From NCBI GenBank assembly GCA_964640085.1, contig CAZXFA010000032.1, positions 1 through 24,135 on the forward strand: DNA of 24,135 nt, given 5' to 3'. Numbering within the stretch: the stretch's first letter is position 1; the number at the start of each line of letters is the position of its first letter. The DNA is from CAZXFA01 sp964640085. Its GTDB lineage: Bacteria; Actinomycetota; UBA4738; HRBIN12. A program made the translations under genes and the position numbers. The notes beneath the pieces are model-generated. The model was not told where the DNA came from. It made no database searches and was given only the letters and a program-made list of their open reading frames with translations. Shown here piece after piece: positions 15,097 to 23,528 of the stretch.

Positions 15097-16104
15097 ATGG
15101 ATCGCATCGGTTTCGCCGCCGGCTACGACCCGAACATGACGCCACGGGACCTCGCCGTGGCCTTCCGCCAGGCCGAGGAGCGGGGGTTCGAGGTCGGCTT
15201 CTTCTCCGAGACGATCGAGCTGGTCAGGGACTCCGTGACCTCGCTCGCGACGATCGGGCTCGGCACCCAGCGGATGACGCTCGGATGCACACAGATCACA
15301 CGGCTGCGGACGCCGCTCGTCATGGCGCAGTCCCTGGCCGCCCTGGACGAGCTCACCGGTGGCCGCATGATGATGGCGCCCGGCGCCTGCACCCACACCC
15401 ACGCGAAGCGCCACGGTCTGCACCGCGCGGACCCGGCCCGGGCGCTGATCGAATGGGTCGAAGGCATGCGGCTGCTCCTCACGGGGGAGAAGGTCTCCTA
15501 CCACGGAGAGCACGTGAACTTCGACGACGTCCGGATCAACTTCGAACCAACCCGTGACTACGTGCCGCTGTTCATCCCGGCGACCAGCAAGAAAGGGCTC
15601 CAGATCGCCGGGCGGATCGGGGACGGGGTACTGCTGAACGCGACGTGCTCGCCCGAGTACAGCGCGAACGCGATCGAGATCGTGCGTGAGGCGGCGGCGG
15701 AGGCCGGCCGCGACTGGTCGACGTTCCACATCTGGCAGATCGTCAACATCTCGGTCGAGGACGACCATCAGAAGGCGCTGGACGCGATCCGGTGGGAGAT
15801 CGCCAGCAAGCTCGACCCGATCCAGCTCCCGTTCATCATCAAGCCGAAGAAGGTGGTCGGTGAGCCCTACATGCGCGAGGAGGACATCCCGATCTTCGAG
15901 GAGGCGTGGGCGCGCGGTGGGAAGCAGGCGCTGATCGAGGCCGTCCCGGACTCCTACGTCGAGGGCCTCACGGCCTCGGGGACGCCCGACGAGGTGGTCG
16001 CCCGGATCCAGCAGTACCGGGACGTCGGGGTCCAGGTCCCGCTGCTCCGGGCCGCAGCCCCCCACCAGGTCGACCGGATCCTCGAGCTCTTCTCCCCGAC
16101 CTAG
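15097..16104 (+). CDS. Luciferase-like (LLM class) flavin/F420-dependent oxidoreductase
   Basis: This 335-residue TIM-barrel protein belongs to the bacterial luciferase-like superfamily. Its members are FMN-dependent monooxygenases or, commonly in Actinomycetota, F420-dependent dehydrogenases/reductases. Characteristic segments are the N-terminal RIGFAAGYDP, VGFFSETIELVRDS, the TRLRTPLVMAQSLAALDELTGGR helix, FIPATSKKGLQIAGRIGDGVLLN and a C-terminal SGTPDEVVARIQQYRDVGV. ATG 15097 follows a GGGGGATGGGGG stretch. An upstream in-frame GTG at 15070 is possible but gives an N-terminal extension unlike the family. It is divergent from the MarR gene across operator C, a typical arrangement for a regulated oxidoreductase. 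Whether it uses F420 or FMN, and its substrate, cannot be told by eye. Confidence 0.92.
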   Translation: MDRIGFAAGYDPNMTPRDLAVAFRQAEERGFEVGFFSETIELVRDSVTSLATIGLGTQRMTLGCTQITRLRTPLVMAQSLAALDELTGGRMMMAPGACTHTHAKRHGLHRADPARALIEWVEGMRLLLTGEKVSYHGEHVNFDDVRINFEPTRDYVPLFIPATSKKGLQIAGRIGDGVLLNATCSPEYSANAIEIVREAAAEAGRDWSTFHIWQIVNISVEDDHQKALDAIRWEIASKLDPIQLPFIIKPKKVVGEPYMREEDIPIFEEAWARGGKQALIEAVPDSYVEGLTASGTPDEVVARIQQYRDVGVQVPLLRAAAPHQVDRILELFSPT

Positions 16105-16110
16105 GTCCTC

Positions 16111-16137
16111 GGGAGCGCCGACCGCTCAGCGGCGCCC
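16111..16137. terminator. Possible bidirectional hairpin between LLM and CoxG-like genes
   Basis: Stem GCGCCG (16115-16120) pairs with CGGCGC (16130-16135). A bulged A and two further G-C pairs outside extend it, and the loop is nine bases. It lies exactly at the convergent junction of the genes ending at 16104 and 16126. There is no T-tract on either strand, so termination activity is uncertain. Confidence 0.35.
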
Positions 16138-16743
16138 GAACAGCGAGGCGATCGCGCGCCCGAGCCGAGCGAACGCGCGGCCGATCGCGCGCACGAGCGC
16201 CCACAGGGCGAGCCGGATCCCGCCCACGGGCTCGGCGGCCCGAGGGAGCTCGCTGGGGACCGCCTCTCCTGCGGGAGCCTCGGCGGCCTGCGCCTCGGCG
16301 GCCATCCGCGCGGCCAGGCAATCGGCGAACTGGCCGGCCATCCGCTGGGAGACGTCGGCGAGCATCCCGCGGCCGAACTGGGCGAGCGCCCCGGAGATCG
16401 AGAGGTCTGCGGCGATCGTCACGCGGGTGGCGGAGCCCTCCATCTCCTCCATCCGGGAGGTCACGAGGGCCGAGGCCGCCCCCTTTCCCTTCGTCTCCTT
16501 CCCGTCGGCCTTGAGCACCACGGTTCGGGTCGCCTCGTCCTTCTCCTGCATCACGACGGTTCCGGAGAACGAGAGGCTCACCGGGCCGAGCTTCACCGCC
16601 ACCTTCCCCTTCCAGGTCCGGTCGTCCACGACCTCCGTGAGCTCCGCGCCCGGCATGCACGGCGCGACGCGCTCCACGTCCAGCATGTAGGCCCACACGC
16701 GGTCCGGTGGAGCCGGGATCTCGATCGTGTTCTCCAGCTGCAC
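16126..16743 (-). CDS. CoxG-like SRPBCC-domain protein
   Basis: This 205-residue protein has a CoxG/SRPBCC domain in residues ~1-145. It begins QLENTIEIPAPPDRVWAYML, continues with VAPCMPGAEL and WKGKVAVKLGPVSLSFSGT, and ends with the SISGALAQFGRGMLADVSQRM segment. A linker rich in Ala, Pro and Glu follows, then a C-terminal helix (LALWALVRAIGRAFARLGRAI) with regularly spaced Arg, which may attach to the membrane. In CO dehydrogenase operons CoxG binds the membrane and helps electron transfer to quinones. I chose GTG 16743, which has GGGAGG eight bases upstream. ATG 16815 would overlap the previous gene and add an atypical N-terminus. Lying directly after HyuAB and near an orphan Mo-hydroxylase, it may support that enzyme rather than HyuAB. 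This is inference. Confidence 0.9.
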   Translation of the reverse strand: MQLENTIEIPAPPDRVWAYMLDVERVAPCMPGAELTEVVDDRTWKGKVAVKLGPVSLSFSGTVVMQEKDEATRTVVLKADGKETKGKGAASALVTSRMEEMEGSATRVTIAADLSISGALAQFGRGMLADVSQRMAGQFADCLAARMAAEAQAAEAPAGEAVPSELPRAAEPVGGIRLALWALVRAIGRAFARLGRAIASLFGRR

Positions 16744-16795
16744 GGCGCATCCCTCCCGATGCGACCCCATCGGGGCCGCGAGCTCCTTCAGGTCG

Positions 16796-18553
16796 TCATC
16801 GTGACGCAGTCCCACGTCGGGCGCGACCGCCGGCCCGGCGCGACCATCGCGGATCCCTCGTTCGAGCCTTCCGCTCGCGGGCGGGCGACAGGCCGAGGAT
16901 CCTCCCGCTCCGCGTTGCCTTCACTCCGTAGTCGCGCCAGGCCGCCGCGGGGCTGACGTAGCCCTCGGCGACGTCGTCGGCCACCGCCAGCGGGTCGCGG
17001 GTCAGCGGGTCGGAGAAGCCTCCGCCGCCGGGGAGCTCGAGCGTGAACCGGGTCCCGGCCGGGAGCCGGGTGGAGATCTTCGGGTTCGGGCGGGTCCCGA
17101 GCGAGGTCTTGAACGCCCCGTTCGCCCCGGGACACCCGCCGAGGTACCCCTCGGCCGCGAACCGCATCCGATCGGCGAGGGAGGACACGATGTAGGGCTC
17201 GCCCGTGGCGACCTCGACCTCGATCGCCTGGCCCAGCCCGCCGCGGTAGCGTCCGGGGCCGCCGGAACCCCTCCGGAGCTCCTTGCGCCGGATCACGAGC
17301 GGCGAGGTCGTTTCGATCACCTCGACGGGAGCGGTGGCGATCCCCGACGGGAAGCTTGTGGTGGAGATCCCGTCCTTGTTCGGGCGCGCTCCCGTGCCGC
17401 CCGCCGCGAAGAAGACCGTCACGAACCGGTCCTCCCCGACCCCGCGGACCGTCGTCAGCCAGATGTTCCCCGCGCCCTCGGCCAGCACCCGATCCGGAAC
17501 GATCTGCGCGAGCGCGCCGAAGATCGCGTGCGGCAGGAAATGGCCGACGATGTGTCGAGCGGCGACGGCGGCTGGCGGTCGTGGGTTGAGGATCGACCCC
17601 TCGGGGGCCCACGTGGTGACCGGCCGGAAGCTCCCGTCGTTGTGCGGCACCTGCGGAGAGATCGCGCACTTCAGCGCGTAGCTCGTGTACGCGGCGGTGT
17701 AGTTCAGGACCACGTTCATCCCGCGGTCGATCTGCGGGGAGCTCCCCGTGTAGTCCACGTCGATCTCATCGCCAGCGATCCGGACGGCGCACTCGATCCG
17801 GACGGGCTCGTCGATGCCGTCGGTGTGGATCACCTTGCGGTACTCGCCGTCCGGGAGCTCGGCGATCGCCGAGCGGAGCGCTCGCTCCGAGCGGGCGCAG
17901 ATCTCGTCCGACAGGGCCTCGAGATCCGGCAGCGCGAAGTCCCGGAGGTACTCCAGGAGCCGGTCGACGCCCACCTGGTTGCCGGCCACCTGCGCGTGGA
18001 CGTCGCCCAGGACTTCGAAGGGAGCTCGGACGTTACCCGCCAGGATCGCGAGGAGGTCCTCGTTGGGCTCGCCGGCCTCGTAGAGCTTCATCATGGGCAC
18101 GTAGAGACCCTCCTCGAACACCTCGGAGGCGTCGGCAGACAGCCCGCGGCCGCCGATGTCCATCGCGTGGCAGCAGTTGCCGAAGAACCCGACCAGCCGT
18201 CCGTCGTGGAAGACCGGGGTCACGACCGACAGGTCGTTCAGCTGCCCGGAGGTCTTCCACGGGTCGTTGGTGATCAGGATGTCGCCGGGGACGAGCGACT
18301 CGGGTGGGAACGCCTCCAGGAAGTGCCGCATCCCGGTGGCGAGCGAGTTGATGTGGCCCGGCGTGCCGGTGACCGCCTGGGCGAGCATCCGCCCGCGGGC
18401 GTCGAACACCGCGGCAGACAGGTCGCCGGACTCGCGGACGATCGGGGTGAACGAGGTCCGCTGGAGCGCGGCCGCCTGCTCGTTGGTTACCGTCACCAGG
18501 CGGCTCCACAGGATCTCGAGGGTCACCGGGTCGATCGCGGCGCGTCGGGTCAT
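16796..18553 (-). CDS. hyuB: Hydantoinase B/oxoprolinase family subunit (HyuB)
   Basis: This 585-residue protein is the B subunit of an ATP-dependent hydantoinase/oxoprolinase/ketone-carboxylase complex. Diagnostic segments are DPVTLEILWSRLVTVTNEQAAALQRTSFTPIVRESGDLSAAVF, GTPGHINSLATG, ITNDPWKTSGQLNDL, DYTGSSPQIDRGMNVVLNYT and GGGGFSDPLTRDP near the C-terminus. ATG 18553 overlaps the hyuA stop by four bases (ATGA). Together HyuA and HyuB hydrolyse cyclic amides (hydantoins, 5-oxoproline) or, in acetone and acetophenone carboxylases, carboxylate ketones at the cost of ATP. An alpha,beta-type complex with no gamma subunit favours the hydantoinase/oxoprolinase-like reaction. A cyclic amide made by the Mo-hydroxylase would be a plausible substrate, but this is inference. 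The Arg-rich tail (~25 residues) is unusual. Confidence 0.94.
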   Translation of the reverse strand: MTRRAAIDPVTLEILWSRLVTVTNEQAAALQRTSFTPIVRESGDLSAAVFDARGRMLAQAVTGTPGHINSLATGMRHFLEAFPPESLVPGDILITNDPWKTSGQLNDLSVVTPVFHDGRLVGFFGNCCHAMDIGGRGLSADASEVFEEGLYVPMMKLYEAGEPNEDLLAILAGNVRAPFEVLGDVHAQVAGNQVGVDRLLEYLRDFALPDLEALSDEICARSERALRSAIAELPDGEYRKVIHTDGIDEPVRIECAVRIAGDEIDVDYTGSSPQIDRGMNVVLNYTAAYTSYALKCAISPQVPHNDGSFRPVTTWAPEGSILNPRPPAAVAARHIVGHFLPHAIFGALAQIVPDRVLAEGAGNIWLTTVRGVGEDRFVTVFFAAGGTGARPNKDGISTTSFPSGIATAPVEVIETTSPLVIRRKELRRGSGGPGRYRGGLGQAIEVEVATGEPYIVSSLADRMRFAAEGYLGGCPGANGAFKTSLGTRPNPKISTRLPAGTRFTLELPGGGGFSDPLTRDPLAVADDVAEGYVSPAAAWRDYGVKATRSGRILGLSPARERKARTRDPRWSRRAGGRARRGTASR

Positions 18554-20637
18554 CGGACGTCCACCACCAGGTTTCCCACGTCGTCGACGCGCACCTCGGC
18601 CCCCGGGCCGACCACCATCGTCGACTCCCGCTCCTCGACGATCGCCGGACCGCGGAACGTGTCCCCCGGACCCAGGCGGTACCGGTCGTACACCGCCGTG
18701 TCGACGTAGTGATCCGTCTCGGCGAACCAGACCCTGCGAGACCCCTTGCGAGCGGGCCCGGTCGCTCCGCGGCGCAGACGCACCTTCAGGCGCGGCAGCG
18801 GGCCGGCCAGGCGCACGCGCCAGGTCATGACCTCCGCCCCGACGCCCGGCGGCCGGCGTCCGTACAGGCGCACGTACGCGGCGGCGAAGGCCTCCTCGAC
18901 CTCACGCTCCGGCCGGGCGCCGAGCCCCGATCCGAGCTCCACCGTGACCGCGTCGCCCTGGCCCCGGTGCCGGACGTCGGCCGCGACCTCCACCTGCACC
19001 TCCGAACGCGGCACCCCGGTCGCCGTGAGCTGGCGCGTACCCTCGGCGATCATGTCGCGGAGCGCCCGGCGCACCTCGTTCCACGGCGCCGCCTCGAGCG
19101 GCGAGGGCAGGCTCCGGGCGAGCTCGAACCCGGGGGCGGCGGTCAGCATCCCGAACGCCGAGGCCACCCCCGCCGACGGCGGGAACACGATCCGCCGGAT
19201 ACCGAGGTTCCTCGCGACCCCCCAGGCGTGGACCGGGCCGGCTCCCCCGGTGGCCACGAACGCGCAGCGACGCAGATCCCGGCCTCGTTCGATCGCGTGC
19301 ATCCGCGCGGCGCTGGCCATGTTCTCGTTCACGACGCGATGGACGGCGGCCGCCGTCTCCTCGAGGGACAGGCCGAGATCGCGTCCCAGCCGCCCCATGG
19401 CCGACCGCGCTCCCTCGACGTCCAGCCGCATCTCGCCGCCGAGGAAGAAGTCGGGGTTCAGGTAGCCGAGGAGGAGGTCCCCGTCGGTCACCGTGGGGAC
19501 CGTCCCGCCCTGCCCGTAGCAGACCGGGCCGGGGTCGGCACCGGTGCTCTCCGGCCCCACGTTCGGCAGCCCGAACGGCCCGACGTGCGCGATGCTCCCC
19601 CCGCCAGCCCCGATCTCGATCAGGTCGATCACCGGGACGCGGACCGGCATGCCGCTGCCCTTGGTGAAGCGGTACACCCGGGCGGCCTCGAACTCGCTCG
19701 CGACCAGCGGGACGCCCTTCTCGATCAGGCAGGCCTTGGCCGTCGTCCCACCCATGTCGAACGCGAGCACGTCGTCCCGGCCACCGCGCGAGCCCCAGAA
19801 GCCCGCGCTCACCGCTCCGGCCGCGGGCCCCGACTCGAGAAGCCGGACCGGGAACCGGCGGGCGGTGTCGACGCCCGCGATGCCGCCGCCCCCGGTCGAG
19901 AGCATGATCCGCAGCGGGCCCCGCAACCCCAACCCGTCCAGGCGCTTCTGGAGCATCTCGAGGTAGGTGTCGATCAAGGGCAGCACGTAGGCGTTGGCGA
20001 TCGTCGTGGACGTGCGGGCGAACTCGCCGAGCTCCGGGGAGACCTCGCTCGACAAGGAGACAGCGATCCCCGGCGCCTCCTCCCGGAGGATACGGCCAAC
20101 CGCGCGCTCGTGGTCCGGCGTGCGGTAGGAGTGCAGGAGCGTGACCGCCACGGCCTCGATGCCGTGGCGGATCAGGCGGCGCGCGAGCGCCCGCACCTCG
20201 TCCGTGTCCAGCGAGACGTCGATCGAGCCGTCGGCCAGCACGCGCTCGTGGAGCTCGAACCGCAGACGACGGGGGACGAGCGGCTCGGGCATCTCGAGGA
20301 ACAGGTCGTACAGGTCGTAGCGGAGCTCCCGACGGATGGTCACCGTGTCCCGGAATCCCTCGGTGGCGATCAGGGCCGTCACCGCGCCCTTGCGCTCGAT
20401 GAGGGCGTTGGCCACCAGCGTGGTCCCGTGCACCACCTCGGCGACCTCATCGGGCGGCACGTGCTCGAGCAACCGCGAGATCCCCGTCTCGACCGCGACC
20501 GAAGGGTCGCTCGGCGTGGTGAGGACCTTCGCGTTCGCGAGGACACGCCCCGCCCGGACCAGCACCAGGTCGGTGAACGTGCCTCCGATGTCGACGGCGA
20601 TCCGGGAGGTCGACCCCGGCCGCGTCCGTGCGCTCAC
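18550..20637 (-). CDS. hyuA: Hydantoinase A/oxoprolinase family subunit (HyuA)
   Basis: This 695-residue protein is the ATP-binding A subunit of the hydantoinase/oxoprolinase/acetone carboxylase family, an ASKHA-fold protein. The phosphate-binding motif DIGGTFTDLVLV lies at residues ~16-27. HGTTLVANALIERKG, FARTSTTIANAYVLP, the second phosphate motif AFDMGGTTAKACLIE, IEIGAGGGSIA and FVATGGAGPVHA follow. I chose GTG 20637 because GGGGTGAGG precedes it and the protein then starts just before the first strand of the fold. The same frame extends a further 744 bases upstream, but there it is a shadow of the PEP carboxylase gene. It is the first gene of a hyuA-hyuB-coxG transcript controlled by the gap containing operator D. 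A TATGAT -10-like hexamer (minus strand, 20736-20731) lies just upstream of that operator. Confidence 0.95.
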   Translation of the reverse strand: MSARTRPGSTSRIAVDIGGTFTDLVLVRAGRVLANAKVLTTPSDPSVAVETGISRLLEHVPPDEVAEVVHGTTLVANALIERKGAVTALIATEGFRDTVTIRRELRYDLYDLFLEMPEPLVPRRLRFELHERVLADGSIDVSLDTDEVRALARRLIRHGIEAVAVTLLHSYRTPDHERAVGRILREEAPGIAVSLSSEVSPELGEFARTSTTIANAYVLPLIDTYLEMLQKRLDGLGLRGPLRIMLSTGGGGIAGVDTARRFPVRLLESGPAAGAVSAGFWGSRGGRDDVLAFDMGGTTAKACLIEKGVPLVASEFEAARVYRFTKGSGMPVRVPVIDLIEIGAGGGSIAHVGPFGLPNVGPESTGADPGPVCYGQGGTVPTVTDGDLLLGYLNPDFFLGGEMRLDVEGARSAMGRLGRDLGLSLEETAAAVHRVVNENMASAARMHAIERGRDLRRCAFVATGGAGPVHAWGVARNLGIRRIVFPPSAGVASAFGMLTAAPGFELARSLPSPLEAAPWNEVRRALRDMIAEGTRQLTATGVPRSEVQVEVAADVRHRGQGDAVTVELGSGLGARPEREVEEAFAAAYVRLYGRRPPGVGAEVMTWRVRLAGPLPRLKVRLRRGATGPARKGSRRVWFAETDHYVDTAVYDRYRLGPGDTFRGPAIVEERESTMVVGPGAEVRVDDVGNLVVDVR

Positions 20638-20714
20638 TGCCTCACCCCACCCTGACGCCGACCCGATCGGCCCCACGTACGGTGCTCCCACGACCCCAGG
20701 TCCGGCGTGGAGAT

Positions 20715-20730
20715 ACCTTGACGTCGAGAT
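20715..20730. promoter_or_regulatory. Palindromic operator candidate D (hyuA / ppc divergent gap)
   Basis: On the minus strand this reads ATCTCGACGTCAAGGT, flanked by T and A. It matches the other three sites except for one arm position (AGGT for AGAT). It lies in the 120-bp gap between divergent hyuA (start 20637) and PEP carboxylase (start 20758). A TATGAT hexamer (minus, 20736-20731) and a TATCAT hexamer (plus, 20730-20735) overlap at its edge and could be divergent -10 elements. Confidence 0.65.
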
Positions 20731-20757
20731 ATCATAGCCGAGCCACGCCGGGGCTGC

Positions 20758-23460
20758 ATGACGGGCCGAGCGATGCCAGGAGGAGAGGCGGAAGGAGCGA
20801 GGGTCGACGACGGTCTCGAACGGCTGCACCGAGACGTCGAGACCCTGACCGGCCTGCTCTCCCGGGTCCTGACCGAGTCCGGGGGCGACGAGCTCCGCTC
20901 GGAGGTCGAGCGGCTGCGGGACGCGGCGGTCGCCTTCCGTCGGCGTCCCTCGGCCGAGCGGGGGCGCGCGCTCGGCGAGCTCGTCGACGGGTACGACCTG
21001 GAGCGGGCGGCGATCGTCGCTCGGGCGTTCACCGTGCAGTTCCACCTCGTGAACCTGGCCGAGGAGCGACACCGGGTGCGCGTGCTCAGGGCGCGTGGCC
21101 GTCGCGGACGGGTCGTCAAGGAGGGGGTCGCCGAGGCCGTCGAGCACGCGCGGCGACTCGACGGGGACGAGGAGCTGGATCGGCTCCTCGAGGGGCTCGT
21201 CGTGATGCCGGTCCTGACCGCCCACCCGACGGAGGCCCGCCGTCGTTCGATCGTGGACTGCCTCCGTCGGATCGCTGCCCTGCTCGATCGGGCCGACGAT
21301 CCCCGGATGACGCGGGCCGACCGCCGGCAGGTCGAGCGCCGGCTCCTGGAGGAGATCACGACGCTCTGGCGCACCGATCACGTGCGCAACCGCCGTCCGA
21401 CCCCGCTCGACGAGGTGCGGAGCACGATGGCCGTGTTCGACCAGACCCTGTTCCGACTGATCCCCCGGATCTACCGGGAGCTGGACGACGCGGTCCGCGC
21501 CGCCCGGCCGGGGGGCCCGCCCGCTCGGGCGTTCCTACGGTGGGGGAGCTGGGTGGGAGGGGATCGGGACGGTAACCCGATGGTGACCGCCGAGGTCACC
21601 CGGGCCGCGGCCCAGATTGGCTCCGAGCACGTCCTGCGCGGCCTCGAAGCGGCGAGCCGCCGGATCGCGGGAAAGCTCACCGCCTCGACCCGGTTCACGC
21701 CGGCGACCGGGGAGCTCCTGGAGACGCTCCGGCGGGACGAGGGTGCCCTGCCGGGCATCGCCGAGGCCTTGGCCGCCCGGTTCCCCGAGCAGCCCCACCG
21801 GCGCAAGGTGGCCCTGATCGCGGAGCGGGTGGGCGCCACGCGCCGCCGCGAGCCCGCGGGCTACCCGGGTCCGGACGCCTTCCTCGAGGATCTGCGCCTC
21901 GTCCAACGTTCGCTGGTGGCCGCCGGCGCCTCGCGGCTGGCCTTCGGCGAGCTCCAGGACCTCGTGTGGCAGGCCGAGACCTTCGGGTTCCACCTCGCCT
22001 CGCTCGAGGTGCGCCAGCACGCGGACGTCCACGAGGAGGCGATCGGCCGCCTAGCCCCGGCCGCGGCGGGGGACCCGCAGGCGCTCGACCGGCTGGCGGA
22101 GTCCGGGGCCCCCGCGACCCCCGGTACGGAGGACGTCGAGACGCTCGAGACCTTCCGGGCGATGGCCGAGATCCAGCGGGAGTTGGGACCGGCCGCGTGC
22201 AACCGCTACATCGTCAGCTTCACGCGCTCGGCCGCCGACGTCGCCGCGGTCCGTGCGTTGGCGCGCCTGGCCTTGCCGGACGGGGGGCTCGAGCTCGACG
22301 TGGTGCCACTCCTCGAGTCGCGGGCGGAGCTCGGCGCGGCGCCGGCGATCCTGGACGACCTGCTCTCTCTCCCGTCGTGGCGGGGATGGCTCGAGCGGCG
22401 CGAGCGGCGGCTGGAGGTGATGCTCGGATACTCGGATTCGGCCAAGGAGTCCGGGTTCCTGGCGGCGAACGTGGCCCTGTATCGAGCCGAGGAAGCCCTG
22501 GTGTCGTGGGCGCAGCGGAACGACGTGCGTCTCACGCTGTTCCACGGGCGTGGGGGAGCGCTGGGCCGCGGTGGCGGGCCCTCGAACCGCGCGATCCTCG
22601 CCCAACCGCCGGGGTCGGTCGCGGGCCGCTTCAAGGTCACCGAGCAGGGCGAGGTCGTGATGGGGCGGTACGGGGACCCCGACATCGCCCGGCGGCACCT
22701 CGAGCAGGTCACCAACGCGGTGCTGCTCGCCTCCGCCCGGAGAGGGAGAACCGCCGCCGAGCGAGACCGGGATCGGCTCGACCCGGTCCTCGACCGGCTC
22801 GCGAGCGCGTCCGAGGCCACCTACCGTGCCCTGGTGTCGAGCACGGGCTTCGTGGGGTTCTTCTCGACGATCACGCCCCTGCGGGAGATCGAGGAGCTCC
22901 AGGTGGGCTCGCGACCGGCGCGGAGGCCCGGCGGAGATGACCTGAAGTCGCTGCGGGCGATCCCGTGGGTGTTCGCCTGGACCCAGAGCCGGGTGAACCT
23001 GCCCGGCTGGTTCGGGCTGGGCTCCGCCCTGGCCGAGACCGCCGCCACCCCGGGCGGTGCGTCGCTGCTGCGGGCGATGCACGAGGAGCATCCCTTCTTC
23101 CGCTCTCTGATCGAGACCGCCGAGCTCGGGCTCGTCAAGGCGGACCTGCCGATCGCCCGCCGGTACCTCGAGCTCGGGGCGCGCCCGGACCTGGCGCGCG
23201 ACATCGAGGACGAGTTCGCCCGCTCGATCGACCAGGTGCTGACGGTCACGGGCCGAGCCGAGCTCCTAGCGGACCGGCCGGTGCTCCGGGAAACGGTGCG
23301 CCTGCGCAACCCGTGGGTGGACGCGCTGTCCTTCCTCCAGCTCCGGTACCTGACCGCCCTCCGGGCCGGGACGCTGTCGGCGGAGGCGGCGAGCCGGGCG
23401 CGCCGACATGTGCTCGTCACGGTGAACGGGATCGCGGCCGGCCTGCAGGACACGGGCTGA
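20758..23460 (+). CDS. ppc: Phosphoenolpyruvate carboxylase
   Basis: This enzyme carboxylates PEP with bicarbonate to oxaloacetate and so replenishes the TCA cycle. The 900-residue protein is full length. Catalytic and family motifs are present in order: VLTAHPTEARRRS with His156, GSWVGGDRDGNP, MLGYSDSAKESGF, FHGRGGALGRGGGPSNRAILAQ, and the conserved C-terminal end NGIAAGLQDTG. The start is ATG 20758, although ATG 20773 is an alternative, as neither has a good ribosome-binding site. It lies divergent from hyuA, so operator D could affect it. More likely it is a housekeeping gene that marks the edge of the catabolic region, followed by the rRNA operon. Confidence 0.97.
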   Translation: MTGRAMPGGEAEGARVDDGLERLHRDVETLTGLLSRVLTESGGDELRSEVERLRDAAVAFRRRPSAERGRALGELVDGYDLERAAIVARAFTVQFHLVNLAEERHRVRVLRARGRRGRVVKEGVAEAVEHARRLDGDEELDRLLEGLVVMPVLTAHPTEARRRSIVDCLRRIAALLDRADDPRMTRADRRQVERRLLEEITTLWRTDHVRNRRPTPLDEVRSTMAVFDQTLFRLIPRIYRELDDAVRAARPGGPPARAFLRWGSWVGGDRDGNPMVTAEVTRAAAQIGSEHVLRGLEAASRRIAGKLTASTRFTPATGELLETLRRDEGALPGIAEALAARFPEQPHRRKVALIAERVGATRRREPAGYPGPDAFLEDLRLVQRSLVAAGASRLAFGELQDLVWQAETFGFHLASLEVRQHADVHEEAIGRLAPAAAGDPQALDRLAESGAPATPGTEDVETLETFRAMAEIQRELGPAACNRYIVSFTRSAADVAAVRALARLALPDGGLELDVVPLLESRAELGAAPAILDDLLSLPSWRGWLERRERRLEVMLGYSDSAKESGFLAANVALYRAEEALVSWAQRNDVRLTLFHGRGGALGRGGGPSNRAILAQPPGSVAGRFKVTEQGEVVMGRYGDPDIARRHLEQVTNAVLLASARRGRTAAERDRDRLDPVLDRLASASEATYRALVSSTGFVGFFSTITPLREIEELQVGSRPARRPGGDDLKSLRAIPWVFAWTQSRVNLPGWFGLGSALAETAATPGGASLLRAMHEEHPFFRSLIETAELGLVKADLPIARRYLELGARPDLARDIEDEFARSIDQVLTVTGRAELLADRPVLRETVRLRNPWVDALSFLQLRYLTALRAGTLSAEAASRARRHVLVTVNGIAAGLQDTG

Positions 23461-23471
23461 TATCCTGCAGG
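23442..23471 (+). terminator. Hairpin spanning the ppc stop codon
   Basis: A perfect 9-bp inverted repeat, CCTGCAGGA (23442-23450) and TCCTGCAGG (23463-23471), encloses a 12-base loop that contains the ppc stop. It lies just before the rRNA promoter and could end the ppc transcript. There is no T-tract, so it may instead be Rho-dependent or act on RNA stability. Confidence 0.45.
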
Positions 23472-23498
23472 TCAACGGATGACGTCCGTCGGGGCGCA

Positions 23499-23528
23499 TT
23501 GACGCGCCCGCTCGGGCGGCAGTAACAT
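23499..23528 (+). promoter_or_regulatory. Putative rRNA operon promoter (sigma70 type)
   Basis: TTGACG (23499-23504) and TAACAT (23523-23528) are separated by 18 bases, a good match to the vegetative consensus in a GC-rich genome. The position ~240 bases before the 16S gene is typical for an rrn promoter. A discriminator-like and leader region follows. Confidence 0.6.

Noticed and set aside
16744..16815. CoxG-like start at ATG 16815
   Set aside because: It overlaps the hyuB 3' end and adds 24 residues not typical of the family. GTG 16743 has GGGAGG at good spacing right before the conserved N-terminus.
18550..21381. 943-residue minus-strand frame extending HyuA upstream into the ppc region
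   Set aside because: The part beyond 20637 has no family similarity, lies antisense to the well-conserved PEP carboxylase start, and crosses operator D. It is an open shadow frame of high-GC DNA.
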